Assembly (NCBI RefSeq): GCF_014904755.1
Contig: NZ_JACZFQ010000092.1
Span: forward strand, 1 to 52,006
Reading direction: 5' to 3'
From: Neoluteolibacter marinus
GTDB taxonomy: Bacteria; Verrucomicrobiota; Verrucomicrobiia; Verrucomicrobiales; Akkermansiaceae
Length of the DNA: 52,006 nt
The notes under the pieces are model-generated. The model saw only the letters and a program-made list of their open reading frames with translations. It made no database searches and was not told the origin of the DNA. Each line of letters begins with the position of its first letter. Position 1 is the first letter of the stretch. This document shows positions 18,666 to 27,797 of the stretch, piece after piece. A program made the translations under genes and the position numbers.

Positions 18666-18814
18666 AGGCGCCTCAACGTGGATCTGCTTCAAAGCCGAGA
18701 ACGCAAGTCGCATTTCCGAGGTCTGCTGGCTCCGACGCGCAAGGTTCCGAAGCAGTGCAGGATGCTTTCGAGAACTAACGGAGAACTGTTCAAGAGGCCT
18801 AAGATCTAGCTCTC

Positions 18815-21800
18815 TCAGCGGCCCCGGCCTTTTTTCCTATTGGCGACCTTTGCCTTAGTTTTTCTCGCTTCGGTCTGCAACCGGGGACGCAAGTCCAAGG
18901 CATGGACATGCAGCCGAAGAGAGCCTCCAAGCTTTTCCACGATTCGGTCCGCCTCCTCACGAAGCAATGCGACAAGTTCTGAGAAGCCGATGCTTGACCC
19001 GTTGTCGGGGTGCTTCCACCGCTTGTCCTTGGCCAAAGTCACCATGAGGCAGCCCGACCGGCTGGTGTCAGCGGCCATGTATTTCGTGACAAGCTGGGAC
19101 TCGATTGTGTCGCGCAGGTCTGTTGCCGGGCGTTCATCTGCGAGCTTGAGCTCGATGACAGCCTCATGGGACGAGACTGTCGACCTCAGCCGAATGTCCG
19201 TTTCCTTCTCGTCAGCGGTGGCGGCTTCTTGATCGACCGTATAAAGGCCGTTGGAACGGTTCCCAAGTTCGCGGGCGATCTCCCGTCGCATGACCTTCTC
19301 CTCAGCGATTCCAGCCCAAGCCTCGCGCGGCGATACATCGCGCAGCAGCAGGTCATCGAGGTCGTCCAACCGGTCGAGCATGACCGAGAACATCGCTTCA
19401 TTTGTGGAGGGTGGAGCCTCGCCGGACTTTTCGAGCGCGATAGCCTGAGCATCATTCAAAGTGACGGCGTCGAGCTCTTCCGCCCAGTGCTCCTCTGCCA
19501 CCGCGAGGATACGGTCCTTAAAGTGCTCGCAAAGCGGATCGGCTGCCATTTCCAACTTGGCCGCCCAACCATCCTCGCCGTTGGCCCGGAGCAAAACGTT
19601 CACGATCGCATTCCGCGCGTGTTCGGCATGGTCGCGCGCGTCAGGGGTGTACGAGTCTTCGTGCCTGACATCGTCTTGAGGGCGAACATGACGATATGAG
19701 AGACGTAGCAGTCGAAGAAGAATCGAGGGAGTGAACTGCGGGTCCGCTAGATTGACGCCATCATGTCGATCGCCGAACACATCGCCAATCCAGGCCACCG
19801 CCTTACTTCGAGGTGCCGGAGCAACAATGCCGATTTTCGCTTCGAGCGCATTCACGCCAGCGCTGGCATCAAGGCGTATGAGTGCGTGCAGCCAAATATG
19901 GGCGCGAGGTGATGGAATCCTTTTGCCGAGCTGCTGTTTAGCGACAGTGCAAAGGTTTGCACGAATTGCGGAATTGCCGTGCTTCATGAGGATCCCGACA
20001 ACCCGTCCGAGGCGCTGCGCCGCTCCATTCTCGTTATCCTTCTTACGGACCCGGCTGCCACTTGCATTGAGCCACGCAACTAATCGCGGCACAAAGACTG
20101 CCGCGACTGCTTCAGACGTGTTTCCAATGCTCTGCAACAGCATCGAATGCCATTGTGCAGGCGCGTTACTCTGAAGATCATGACTCAGCTCTTGGCCGAG
20201 CACTGAGTCCACGGCTGTCGGATGCTCCATCACGAGACCCTCTAGCCACTTTGGAAGCTCGTTGAGTTCAATCACAGCAAAGCGCGCTGCGAGCTTTGCT
20301 TCTTCGTCCGTCAGCTTGGTCGCCCATTGGGGATCTTCCGCTTCCGCATAGATGGCCGCAAGGCCGAGCTGCCAGCGTACCAGGTAGGTGTTCTTCTCAT
20401 CGTCCGGCCTCTCGCTTACAAGGGTGGGGCGGTCGTTGCGCCACTGACCCATCAAGGTCAACCTCAACCGATCGGCGGTCACCTTTCCAAAATAGGCCTC
20501 TATGAAACGACGGTTCCAACCCGAGGCGCGACTCTCGTCACCGGCATTGCTCATCGCACGCCATAGGTTCCAAGCCGTGTTTCCGCTCCGCTCGGGAGAG
20601 AAAGCAATTTCTGGCCGCTCTGCTACCTCGCGCCAAAACGTTACCCAGCTTGCATGATTCTTGGCCTCCCGCCGTTCCTCTTGGTTCTTGCGCTTTTCGG
20701 CTTCCACCTCCCAGCGCATACGCTTCTTAGTTCGCAGCGAAGATTTCAAACGATCGTCGATTACGGCGATCAGCTCAGGCAGATCTCCAACAAGGACTTT
20801 CAGCCCGATGGTGTGACTGCGCCATTCTTCCCAACTGGGCGCTAGCCGCAACGCCGCCTGCAAGAGCATGGCGCGATCTGCTGCGGGGCGGTCGCTGTCA
20901 GCGAGCGCAGTCTTGATCCAGTTCCCATCGCGATCCGAATTGATCTCCACTGCGCCTTGAATGGTCGTCTCGGCGAAGCGATCCCGCGGGTCGTCAATGA
21001 TACGGACCGATTGGATCAGAGCATCCTCAGCCCAAAATAGCTGCTCATTATGATCGGCTGGGAGGTCCTTGACCAAAGCTTTGAGCTGCGAAATCGCCTC
21101 TTCATTGCCGCTTTCTCGATGGGGCAGCCGGAGAGAAAGCGCGCTTGCCCGCAACCAGCCCGCAGTCGCGCGATTCTTGAGGCCGCTAACGCAGGTAGCT
21201 GCAAGAGCATTGGCCAAATGAGGACGATCTGAAACGATATGCGGCCATTCGCCCCTCCAGCGCAGCCCCGCAGACGCCAACTCATACAAGCCATCTCGCA
21301 GAAGTTCCAAAGTCGGAGCATCAAAATCGGCCTCAGCGATTAGCCGCGGCAGGTGCCACCCCAAGTCTCCAATGCTGCGCTTGCTTTCCTTAATGCGCGC
21401 CAAGAGTAGGCATAGGCTCGTTACCCTTAGATGCTCCGGAAAGAGCCGAAGTACGACACCACGTGAGAGATCGTCAGGCCAGTTACGCGCGTCGTTCGCA
21501 ATCTCGGAGATGATCAGGTCGAGACGCGAGTCGCCGAGAGCAGCCAATGCATCGATGGCAAGAATCCGCTCGGTGCGGGAGGCTTCGGTGTCGATGGCAA
21601 CCGCATTGGCAATGTCCGAACACTCCGCAATCCCGCCGGTATCGATGAGTTGGAGCAGCATCTTGCGAATTTCAGGATTCTCGACGCCCTGTCCCCAAAG
21701 GCGTTTGATCTCTTCTGCCAGCTCCGGCGAGGCAAAGCGATGGATCTGTATATGAGGCACGTCCAGACCCCGCCACCCACCTTGGCCGAATCGTTCGACA

Positions 21801-23155
21801 TAAGCACGAAGAGCTTGGTTTCTTTGAGAGGGCGTCAACGTTTCGGGATCGCCCTCAACGAGAAGAACGGCAGGTTCATGGTCTCGCAGCGTTTCAAAGA
21901 TCATTGCATCCGCGAGCGCCAGCCATCCGGCAATAGGCCGCTTTGAAGGGCGAACGATCGTCTTGCCTCTCGTTTGTGCAAAAATGAGCCGCCTGAGTGC
22001 ACTCGCAGTCATGCCGCGATCCCGGAGAAATTTGATACGCTCCGCCGTGAGATACTCCGCAACCGAGCGATGGTGGAATCGCACTCGCCCGTAGGAGGCG
22101 ATCCCAAATAGGGGTCGCTCAAGCAATGCCTTGCACTCGTTGGCGCTCCAGTCGGGAAGAACGACCGCGGGATCGAGGGCGACAATCTCGCCGCCGACAT
22201 CGGACTCGGCACTGTGGCGGATCGTGAGACGACGGGTGAGCATCATCGCCAGAGCCAGACGACTTGCTCCCTCGATGGCTCTATCGACCGATAGCTCGGC
22301 GGCTTCAGCCCTTTCCTCGCGCGGCTTGAGTTTGACGTAAATGTTGGTGGCGACTTGCTCCTTGTGAGTGCGGATGCGCTTGAAATCACGCCAATCGGCG
22401 CAGAGTTCGATGAGGTCTTGTGGTCGCCGGGCGAACTCTTGGGCGTTTCGCCGACGCAAGTCTTCTACTAGAGCTTTCGGATCACCGACCCCTTGGTCAC
22501 GAGCGAACTCCTCGATTTGCCGATCCGACAATGGCATGAGGGCCACGGTGCGCCAGTCGGCAGGTTCGTCCTCCTTCTCGTTCGCTGGCTTGTTGGCCCT
22601 GTTGCCCATCGCGACTCGAGCGAACGTGTCGCCGTTGGCTTCGATTTCCGGCAGAGGAGGAACGGGCAGTAAGCGACGCACAAGCTGTTCATCGAATGGA
22701 ACAGGACGTGTCGTGATGACGATACGGATTCGCCCGAGCTGTCCGGCAACGCTCTTGCTCAAGCGGTTTAACGCGAGGTCGAACTTCCCACGGCTGAGTT
22801 TCAGCTCGTCGATTGAATCGAGGAAGAAGGTGGCGACATCCGATTGCGACGTAAGCCATGCGTCCAACCGAACCTCCTCGTCATGACTGAGCATCGTGCG
22901 CAGGTCGCTTGTTGCCAGAGTCGCCAGTTCGAGAAAGAAGGCAGGCTCTCCAAGGCCCCAAAGTCGTTGGCATTGAGTTCGGCACTCGTAAGTCTTGCCT
23001 GCTCCTGCTTCCGAGATGATGAGGACGCGCTTTGAGCTAAGCAGGTCTTGCCATCCTGAACCTCTCGACCATCCCAGTTCCGCCAAGAAGGCCTGTTGAT
23101 CCGCATCCTCCAGCTTCCCTTCGGGGATATCTTGGAACGTTCTTTCAATTCCCAT
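18815..23155 (-). CDS. NACHT/STAND-type NTPase with C-terminal PD-(D/E)XK nuclease-like domain
   Basis: 1446 residues from the ATG at 23155; the frame upstream is a shadow of the helicase gene. Walker A is SEAGAGKT (48-55), Walker B FFLDSIDEL (110-118), and ITTRP (148-152) fits sensor 1. FARRP and FHHRSVAEYL then mark the end of the NTPase/winged-helix part, as in bacterial NACHT proteins. About 800 residues of helical, HEAT-like sequence follow. Near the C-terminus D1320 (ETDIRL), E1335-L-K1337 (AVIELK) and Q1354 (SQLVTKY) fit a PD-(D/E)XK nuclease core, and the tail is strongly basic. STAND NTPases often sense phage proteins and trigger an effector; here the nuclease would be the effector. 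G+C looks lower than in neighbours, a sign of transfer. Function is inferred; motifs are visible. Confidence 0.82.
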   Translation of the reverse strand: MGIERTFQDIPEGKLEDADQQAFLAELGWSRGSGWQDLLSSKRVLIISEAGAGKTYECRTQCQRLWGLGEPAFFLELATLATSDLRTMLSHDEEVRLDAWLTSQSDVATFFLDSIDELKLSRGKFDLALNRLSKSVAGQLGRIRIVITTRPVPFDEQLVRRLLPVPPLPEIEANGDTFARVAMGNRANKPANEKEDEPADWRTVALMPLSDRQIEEFARDQGVGDPKALVEDLRRRNAQEFARRPQDLIELCADWRDFKRIRTHKEQVATNIYVKLKPREERAEAAELSVDRAIEGASRLALAMMLTRRLTIRHSAESDVGGEIVALDPAVVLPDWSANECKALLERPLFGIASYGRVRFHHRSVAEYLTAERIKFLRDRGMTASALRRLIFAQTRGKTIVRPSKRPIAGWLALADAMIFETLRDHEPAVLLVEGDPETLTPSQRNQALRAYVERFGQGGWRGLDVPHIQIHRFASPELAEEIKRLWGQGVENPEIRKMLLQLIDTGGIAECSDIANAVAIDTEASRTERILAIDALAALGDSRLDLIISEIANDARNWPDDLSRGVVLRLFPEHLRVTSLCLLLARIKESKRSIGDLGWHLPRLIAEADFDAPTLELLRDGLYELASAGLRWRGEWPHIVSDRPHLANALAATCVSGLKNRATAGWLRASALSLRLPHRESGNEEAISQLKALVKDLPADHNEQLFWAEDALIQSVRIIDDPRDRFAETTIQGAVEINSDRDGNWIKTALADSDRPAADRAMLLQAALRLAPSWEEWRSHTIGLKVLVGDLPELIAVIDDRLKSSLRTKKRMRWEVEAEKRKNQEERREAKNHASWVTFWREVAERPEIAFSPERSGNTAWNLWRAMSNAGDESRASGWNRRFIEAYFGKVTADRLRLTLMGQWRNDRPTLVSERPDDEKNTYLVRWQLGLAAIYAEAEDPQWATKLTDEEAKLAARFAVIELNELPKWLEGLVMEHPTAVDSVLGQELSHDLQSNAPAQWHSMLLQSIGNTSEAVAAVFVPRLVAWLNASGSRVRKKDNENGAAQRLGRVVGILMKHGNSAIRANLCTVAKQQLGKRIPSPRAHIWLHALIRLDASAGVNALEAKIGIVAPAPRSKAVAWIGDVFGDRHDGVNLADPQFTPSILLRLLRLSYRHVRPQDDVRHEDSYTPDARDHAEHARNAIVNVLLRANGEDGWAAKLEMAADPLCEHFKDRILAVAEEHWAEELDAVTLNDAQAIALEKSGEAPPSTNEAMFSVMLDRLDDLDDLLLRDVSPREAWAGIAEEKVMRREIARELGNRSNGLYTVDQEAATADEKETDIRLRSTVSSHEAVIELKLADERPATDLRDTIESQLVTKYMAADTSRSGCLMVTLAKDKRWKHPDNGSSIGFSELVALLREEADRIVEKLGGSLRLHVHALDLRPRLQTEARKTKAKVANRKKGRGR

Positions 23156-23213
23156 AGCTTTTCCGCGTTCTGGTTTTCTGGGGATCTTGATAGGTGCAAT
23201 AAGCTTTCTTCGA

Positions 23214-26021
23214 TTACCCCAGCGGAGCCAGCAGCGCGGACAGCGTGCTTTCATCCGGCGCGGCGGCTCTTGCGGCATCGCTGAGGAGGGAGTCGGCGAG
23301 CTGGCTTTTCTTCGCCTGGAGCTGGTGGATGCGCTCCTCGACAGTGCCTTGGCAGATGAGCTTGTGGACAAAGACCGGCTGGGTCTGGCCGATGCGGTAG
23401 GCGCGGTCGGTGGCCTGGGCCTCGGCGGCGGGGTTCCACCAGGGGTCGTAGTGGATGACGGTGTCGGCGGCGGTGAGGTTGAGGCCGGTGCCGCCGGCCT
23501 TGAGGGAGATGAGGAAGACGGGGAAGTTGCCGGTTTGGAATCTTTCGACCAGCTCGCCGCGGTTCTTCGAGGCGCCGGTGAGCATCAAGTATGGGACTTT
23601 TCGTAACTGGAGCAGCTGCTCGATGATTTCCAGCATCGAGGTGAACTGCGAGAAGATGAGGATGCGGCGGCCTTCCTCGATCAGGGTGTCGAGCAGGTCG
23701 GCAAGGTAGTCGAGCTTGGCGGAGCCGGCGGCCTGGGCCTCGAGCTTGGACTCGCCCTCGAACTTGAGCAGCTTCGGCTCGCAACAGATCTGGCGGAGCT
23801 TGAGAAGGGCCTCGAGGAAGACCATGCGCGAGCCCTCGAGGCCCTTGATGGCGATCGACTGGCGGACCCGCTTGTCCATGGTGGCGCGGACGGTTTCGTA
23901 GAGGTCCTTCTGGCCGGTGTTGAGCTCGACCGGGTGGACGAGGATGGTCTTGGGCGGCAGTTCCTTGGCAACCTCGGTCTTGTTGCGGCGCAGGATGAGC
24001 GGGGCGACGCGGGCCTTGAGGGCGAGGCGGCGGTCCTCGTCGCCGTCCTTCTCGATCGGGTTGCGGAAGCGGCGGTTGAACTCCTCCTGGCCGCCGAGGA
24101 AGCCGGGCATCAGGAACTTCATCAGGCTCCACAGCTCGCCGAGGTGGTTTTCGACCGGGGTGCCGGAGAGGCAGAGGCGGTGGCGGGCGTCGAGCTGGCA
24201 GACGGCCTGGGCGACCTTGGCGGCGGGGTTCTTGATGTACTGCGCCTCGTCGAGGACGACGAGGTGGAAGCGGTGCTCCTTGAGCTTGTCGATGTCGCGC
24301 TGGACCAGGGCGAAGGAGGTGAGGACGAGGTCGGCGTAGGGAACGGAGCGGAAGTATTTCCGGCGCTGCGGGCCGTCGAGCATCAGGATCCGCAGCGAGG
24401 GGGCGAACTTGTTGGCCTCGGCGCGCCAGTTCGGGACCACGCTGGTGGGGGCGATGACCAGGGTCGGCTTGCCCTCGGAGCGGCCGCTGTCCTTCTCCGC
24501 GAGGATGTGGGTGATGGTCTGGAGGGTTTTGCCGAGGCCCATGTCGTCGGCGAGGATGCCGTGCAGCTCGTGGCGGGCGAGGAACTGCATCCAGCGGAAG
24601 CCGGCCATCTGGTATTCGCGAAGCTCGGCCTGGATGCCGGCGGGCCGGGGGAGCTGTTCGATCCCGGAGAAGCTGGTGAGCTTGGTGGCGAGCTCGGCGA
24701 GGCGTTCGGGCGGCTGGATGCCGAGTTCCTCCGAGGTGGCGATGGCGGCGGCGTCGAGCGGGTGGAGCTTGAGCTTGCCGCCCTTGAAGCGCCGCGGGTC
24801 GATGAGGGCGGCGAATTGCTTGAGGATGCGGCGGATGCGGTCGGCTGGCAGGCGCAGCGCGCGGCCGTCGTCGAGGTGGTGGAGGAAATGACCGTCGGCG
24901 GGAAATTCCAGCGTCGTCTCCATCGCGCCGCGGTCGAGGAGTTCGGCGAGGATCGGCAACAGGTCGAGGCGGCTGCCGGCCACCTCGAAGCCGACGGAAA
25001 GGTGGAACCAGCCGCTGCCGTCGTCCTCGAGCAGGTAGGTGAATCCGTCGGGGTCGAGGTCGATCAGCTCGTGCCCGACCTTCTCGTCGAAGGTGACGGT
25101 CCAGCCGGCGGCTTCCAACAGCGGGCCGCCGGTGGCGCGCAGCCACGGCCAGAATTCGGCGACCGTACCGTGGCCGGGGTTGGGGAACCACAAGAATTGA
25201 GGATTGTGGATTGCCGATTGACGATTGGACTTTTGAAGGGCGAGCAGGAAGCGGTACTGGGCGTGGCTGCTGAGGCTGGCCAGGCCGGTTTGCTGGAGCA
25301 GCTGGATGGCATTCATCTCCGCGGCGACATCGCGGCGCAGGACGACCGGGCCGCTGGCCGTTTCGAGGCGGTATTCGCGCGGGCCGGCGGTGCCGCCGAG
25401 GGGGATGCGGCAATCGCCATAAACGGCGACGGGCCGGGCGACCACCCAGTCGCCGAGGTCGGGGATCTTGAGGGCCTGGAGGAGGAGGCGGACGACCTTG
25501 GACTCCGTCGGCTCGCGGACGATGTCGAGGTGGAAGGCCGGGGTGAGCTCGAGGTGGGGCGTGTCCTCGGGCAAGGCGGCGGGTGTCAGCACCGGGACCG
25601 CGGGGCTGCTGCTGCGGACGGGCTTGCCCTCGAGGAGGCGCGGCAGGTTGCGGGCCTTGGCGGCTTCCTCGAGCAGGGCCGCGGCATGCGGGCAGAAGGC
25701 GCGGGTCTCGCAACCGCAGCTGCTTTCGAAATCCCAGTCGCCGCCGCTGTGCCACAGGACCACCTCGCAGTGCTCGCCGGTGACCTCGGCGCGGAGGGTG
25801 AAGTTCTCCTCGTCGGCCCATTCGCCGTGGAGTTCGCGGACCTTCGGGCGCAGGCGGCGGCCGGCCTGCAGGCAATCGTCATCGAACCGCTCCTGCCAGA
25901 GCGATTCGGCGAAGAAGCCGCGGATGTCGGGTGCCGTGTCCAAAGGGGTGGGGAGGATGAACAAGCGACGGGCGGAGTCGAGGGCAAGTCGCCGCTGGCA
26001 AGGACCGGCCGCGGCTGCCAT
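23214..26021 (-). CDS. SWI2/SNF2 family DEAD/DEAH helicase with SWIM zinc finger
   Basis: About 935 residues if the ATG at 26021 is used. This start is doubtful: the first 20 residues look poorly coding and TTG starts at 25964 or 25943 fit better. A SWIM-type zinc finger CxCx(n)CxH is visible (SCGCETRAFCPH). The helicase core has DDMGLGKT (motif I), VVLDEAQYIKN (II), CLSGTPVENHLGELWSLM (III), FSQFTSML and AGGTGLNLTAADTVIHYD (V), and RAYRIGQTQPV (VI). Such proteins are ATP-driven DNA translocases; bacterial ones (RapA/HepA relatives) have poorly known roles. It is divergent from tilS with almost no space between, and the STAND gene starts 58 bp after its stop. Confidence 0.92.
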   Translation of the reverse strand: MAAAAGPCQRRLALDSARRLFILPTPLDTAPDIRGFFAESLWQERFDDDCLQAGRRLRPKVRELHGEWADEENFTLRAEVTGEHCEVVLWHSGGDWDFESSCGCETRAFCPHAAALLEEAAKARNLPRLLEGKPVRSSSPAVPVLTPAALPEDTPHLELTPAFHLDIVREPTESKVVRLLLQALKIPDLGDWVVARPVAVYGDCRIPLGGTAGPREYRLETASGPVVLRRDVAAEMNAIQLLQQTGLASLSSHAQYRFLLALQKSNRQSAIHNPQFLWFPNPGHGTVAEFWPWLRATGGPLLEAAGWTVTFDEKVGHELIDLDPDGFTYLLEDDGSGWFHLSVGFEVAGSRLDLLPILAELLDRGAMETTLEFPADGHFLHHLDDGRALRLPADRIRRILKQFAALIDPRRFKGGKLKLHPLDAAAIATSEELGIQPPERLAELATKLTSFSGIEQLPRPAGIQAELREYQMAGFRWMQFLARHELHGILADDMGLGKTLQTITHILAEKDSGRSEGKPTLVIAPTSVVPNWRAEANKFAPSLRILMLDGPQRRKYFRSVPYADLVLTSFALVQRDIDKLKEHRFHLVVLDEAQYIKNPAAKVAQAVCQLDARHRLCLSGTPVENHLGELWSLMKFLMPGFLGGQEEFNRRFRNPIEKDGDEDRRLALKARVAPLILRRNKTEVAKELPPKTILVHPVELNTGQKDLYETVRATMDKRVRQSIAIKGLEGSRMVFLEALLKLRQICCEPKLLKFEGESKLEAQAAGSAKLDYLADLLDTLIEEGRRILIFSQFTSMLEIIEQLLQLRKVPYLMLTGASKNRGELVERFQTGNFPVFLISLKAGGTGLNLTAADTVIHYDPWWNPAAEAQATDRAYRIGQTQPVFVHKLICQGTVEERIHQLQAKKSQLADSLLSDAARAAAPDESTLSALLAPLG

Positions 26022-26030
26022 AAGGCGGGC

Positions 26031-26978
26031 GTGCCCGGGCTTGAGACCAGCTGGTTCGACGACGCGCCGAAGCGCCGCCGCTATCTGGCGGGGATTTCCG
26101 GCGGGGCGGACTCGGTGGCGCTGTTGGAGATGCTGAAGCTCCACGGCTTCAGGGACGTGATCGTTTGCCACCTGGACCATGGCCTGCGCGGCCGGGCGGC
26201 GGCCGCGGACGCGAAGTTCGTGGCGAAACTCGCGGCGGCGGCGGGCTACCAGTGCGAGTCGGGCAAGGTGGATCTCGGTCCGCGGATGGAGAGCGTCTCG
26301 ATGGAAACCGCGGCGCGCGAGGCGCGGCACCGGTTCTTTGCGGCATGTTCCCGCAAGCACCGCTGCCCGCGGGTCTTGCTGGCGCATCATGCCGACGATC
26401 AGGCCGAGACGCTTTTGTGGAACCTGCTGCGGGGAAGCCGCGGCCTGGCCGGGATGCGGGCGAGCCAGACGATCGGGTGCGACGGGCGGCGAATCGAGTT
26501 CATGCGGCCGCTGCTTTCACTCCGGCGCCAGGAACTGCGCGACTGGCTGGCGGCGCGGAAGATCGCCTGGCGCGAGGACGCCAGCAATGCGCTCCCGGTC
26601 GCGGTGCGGAACCGCTTGCGCAACGAGGCCTTGCCGCTGTTGGCGGAGATCGCGCGGCGCGACGTCACCGAATCGCTGCTGAGGGCGGCGGAGGCGTCGG
26701 CAGATCAGCGTGCGATCGAACGCTGGGCGGTGGCCCAGGCAGGCGTGCGGGACCCGCAGGGAAGGTTGCACGTGCCGAAACTGCGAAGCCTTCCCCCGGA
26801 ACTGCAGGCCGCCTGCGTCCACGACTACCTGATGGACGCCGGCGTGACCGGACTTTCGCGGGACTTGATCGGGCGCTGCACGCTCCTGCTGGCGGACGGA
26901 TCTCCGCCGGCGGTGAACCTTCCGGGCGGCAAGTGCCTGAGGCGCAAGGCGGGGCGGATGTTCGTGGTCGGCGCGTGA
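26031..26978 (+). CDS. tilS: tRNA(Ile)-lysidine synthetase
   Basis: ATP-dependent ligation of lysine to C34 of tRNA-Ile2, which changes codon reading from AUG to AUA; essential in most bacteria. 315 residues from the GTG at 26031. The PP-loop SGGADS (23-28) and the family blocks CHLDHGLRG, LLAHHADDQAETLLWNLLRG and RPLLSLRRQELRDWL are all present. The open frame extends far upstream, but that part is antisense shadow of the helicase. The protein is of the short type that has a reduced C-terminal domain. The start is tentative because it leaves only 9 bp to the divergent helicase ATG. Confidence 0.93.
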   Translation: MPGLETSWFDDAPKRRRYLAGISGGADSVALLEMLKLHGFRDVIVCHLDHGLRGRAAAADAKFVAKLAAAAGYQCESGKVDLGPRMESVSMETAAREARHRFFAACSRKHRCPRVLLAHHADDQAETLLWNLLRGSRGLAGMRASQTIGCDGRRIEFMRPLLSLRRQELRDWLAARKIAWREDASNALPVAVRNRLRNEALPLLAEIARRDVTESLLRAAEASADQRAIERWAVAQAGVRDPQGRLHVPKLRSLPPELQAACVHDYLMDAGVTGLSRDLIGRCTLLLADGSPPAVNLPGGKCLRRKAGRMFVVGA

Positions 26979-26983
26979 GTCCC

Positions 26984-27709
26984 TCAGGAGCCCGGCGGGT
27001 CGGTCGGCCGGCTGGGCGGCGCGTAGATCGGCTTCGGCAGGGACCCGGTGCCGGCGTCACCCTTGGACTGCTGGTCGAGGATGGCGCGGGCGATGGTGGC
27101 GGCCATGCGCTCGCGGTAGTTCGGGTCGGCGCAGAGTTTCGCCTCGGCGGCGTTGCTGAGGTAGCCGACTTCGACCAGCACCGACGGGATGTCGGGATTG
27201 CGGGTCAGCCGCAGGCGGCGGCGGACCATGCCGCGGTTGCCGGATTCGGCGGGGGAAACGGATTCCATGTTGCGCTGGATGCGGGTCGCCAGGCCGTGGC
27301 TGTCGACGCGCCAGTAGTAGGTCTCCGGGCCGCGGATGCCCGAGCCGCTGGAATTGTAGTGGAGGCTGACCAGGATCGTGCCGTCCTTGCCGCTGACGCG
27401 ATCGACCCGGTCGTCGAGGTCGATGAAGGTGTCATCGCCGCGCAGCAACACGGTGCGGACCTTGCCGCCAAGCTGGCGCTTGAGGCGCTTGGCGGTGTCG
27501 AGCGCCAGCAGCTTTTCGGTCTGGCCGTGGGCCGAGGCGCCGGCGTCCTTGCCGCCGTGGCCGGCATCGATGATCACCGTGGTGAAGCCCTTCGGGCCCG
27601 GGCGGTGGCCCCATTCGTCGGCCTTCCACGACGCGACCTGGCCGGGGGTCGGGGCGCCGCAGGAGAGGAGCAGGAAGACGAGGGGGAACGTGGCAAGCAC
27701 CAGCTTCAT
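26984..27709 (-). CDS. N-acetylmuramoyl-L-alanine amidase, lipoprotein
   Basis: Amidase_3 zinc enzyme that cuts the amide between MurNAc and the peptide stem. The chosen ATG at 27709 gives MKLVLATFPLVFLLLSC with an LLSC lipobox, so it should be anchored to a membrane facing the periplasm; an ATG at 27721 adds four residues. Zinc ligands are visible: His in IIDAGHGGKDAG, Glu in TEK or later, His in SLHYNSS, and the catalytic Glu in LVEVGYLSN. About 241 residues, ending in a Pro-rich tail (PIYAPPSRPTDPP). The stop lies 5 bp from the tilS stop, so the genes converge. The far upstream GTG frame is a low-complexity shadow of the RRM gene. Confidence 0.9.
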   Translation of the reverse strand: MKLVLATFPLVFLLLSCGAPTPGQVASWKADEWGHRPGPKGFTTVIIDAGHGGKDAGASAHGQTEKLLALDTAKRLKRQLGGKVRTVLLRGDDTFIDLDDRVDRVSGKDGTILVSLHYNSSGSGIRGPETYYWRVDSHGLATRIQRNMESVSPAESGNRGMVRRRLRLTRNPDIPSVLVEVGYLSNAAEAKLCADPNYRERMAATIARAILDQQSKGDAGTGSLPKPIYAPPSRPTDPPGS

Positions 27710-27747
27710 GGCGCGCAACATCGGGTCAAAGCCCCGCCGATGCCACG

Positions 27748-27779
27748 AAAAAGGCGGACCTCCGCGAGGAGATCCGCCT
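27748..27779 (-). terminator. Rho-independent terminator of the RRM gene
   Basis: On the minus strand a stem AGGCGGA-T-CTCC / GGAG-G-TCCGCCT with a TCGC loop is followed by five Ts. It lies 19 bp after the RRM stop and separates that gene from the amidase. Confidence 0.85.
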
Positions 27780-27797
27780 GGGAAAGGTTGCCGGTGA

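Noticed and set aside
18556-18858. 100-codon plus-strand open frame in the Fic-STAND gap
   Set aside because: Biased, unmatched composition, overlaps the STAND gene end and has no Shine-Dalgarno site.
23156-23371. 72-codon upstream extension of the STAND NTPase
   Set aside because: It overlaps the end of the helicase gene and reads as Ser/Arg/Pro-rich shadow; the ATG at 23155 fits better.
23934-26030. Long N-terminal extension of the tilS frame
   Set aside because: It is antisense to the SNF2 helicase and low in complexity; TilS family starts close to the PP-loop.
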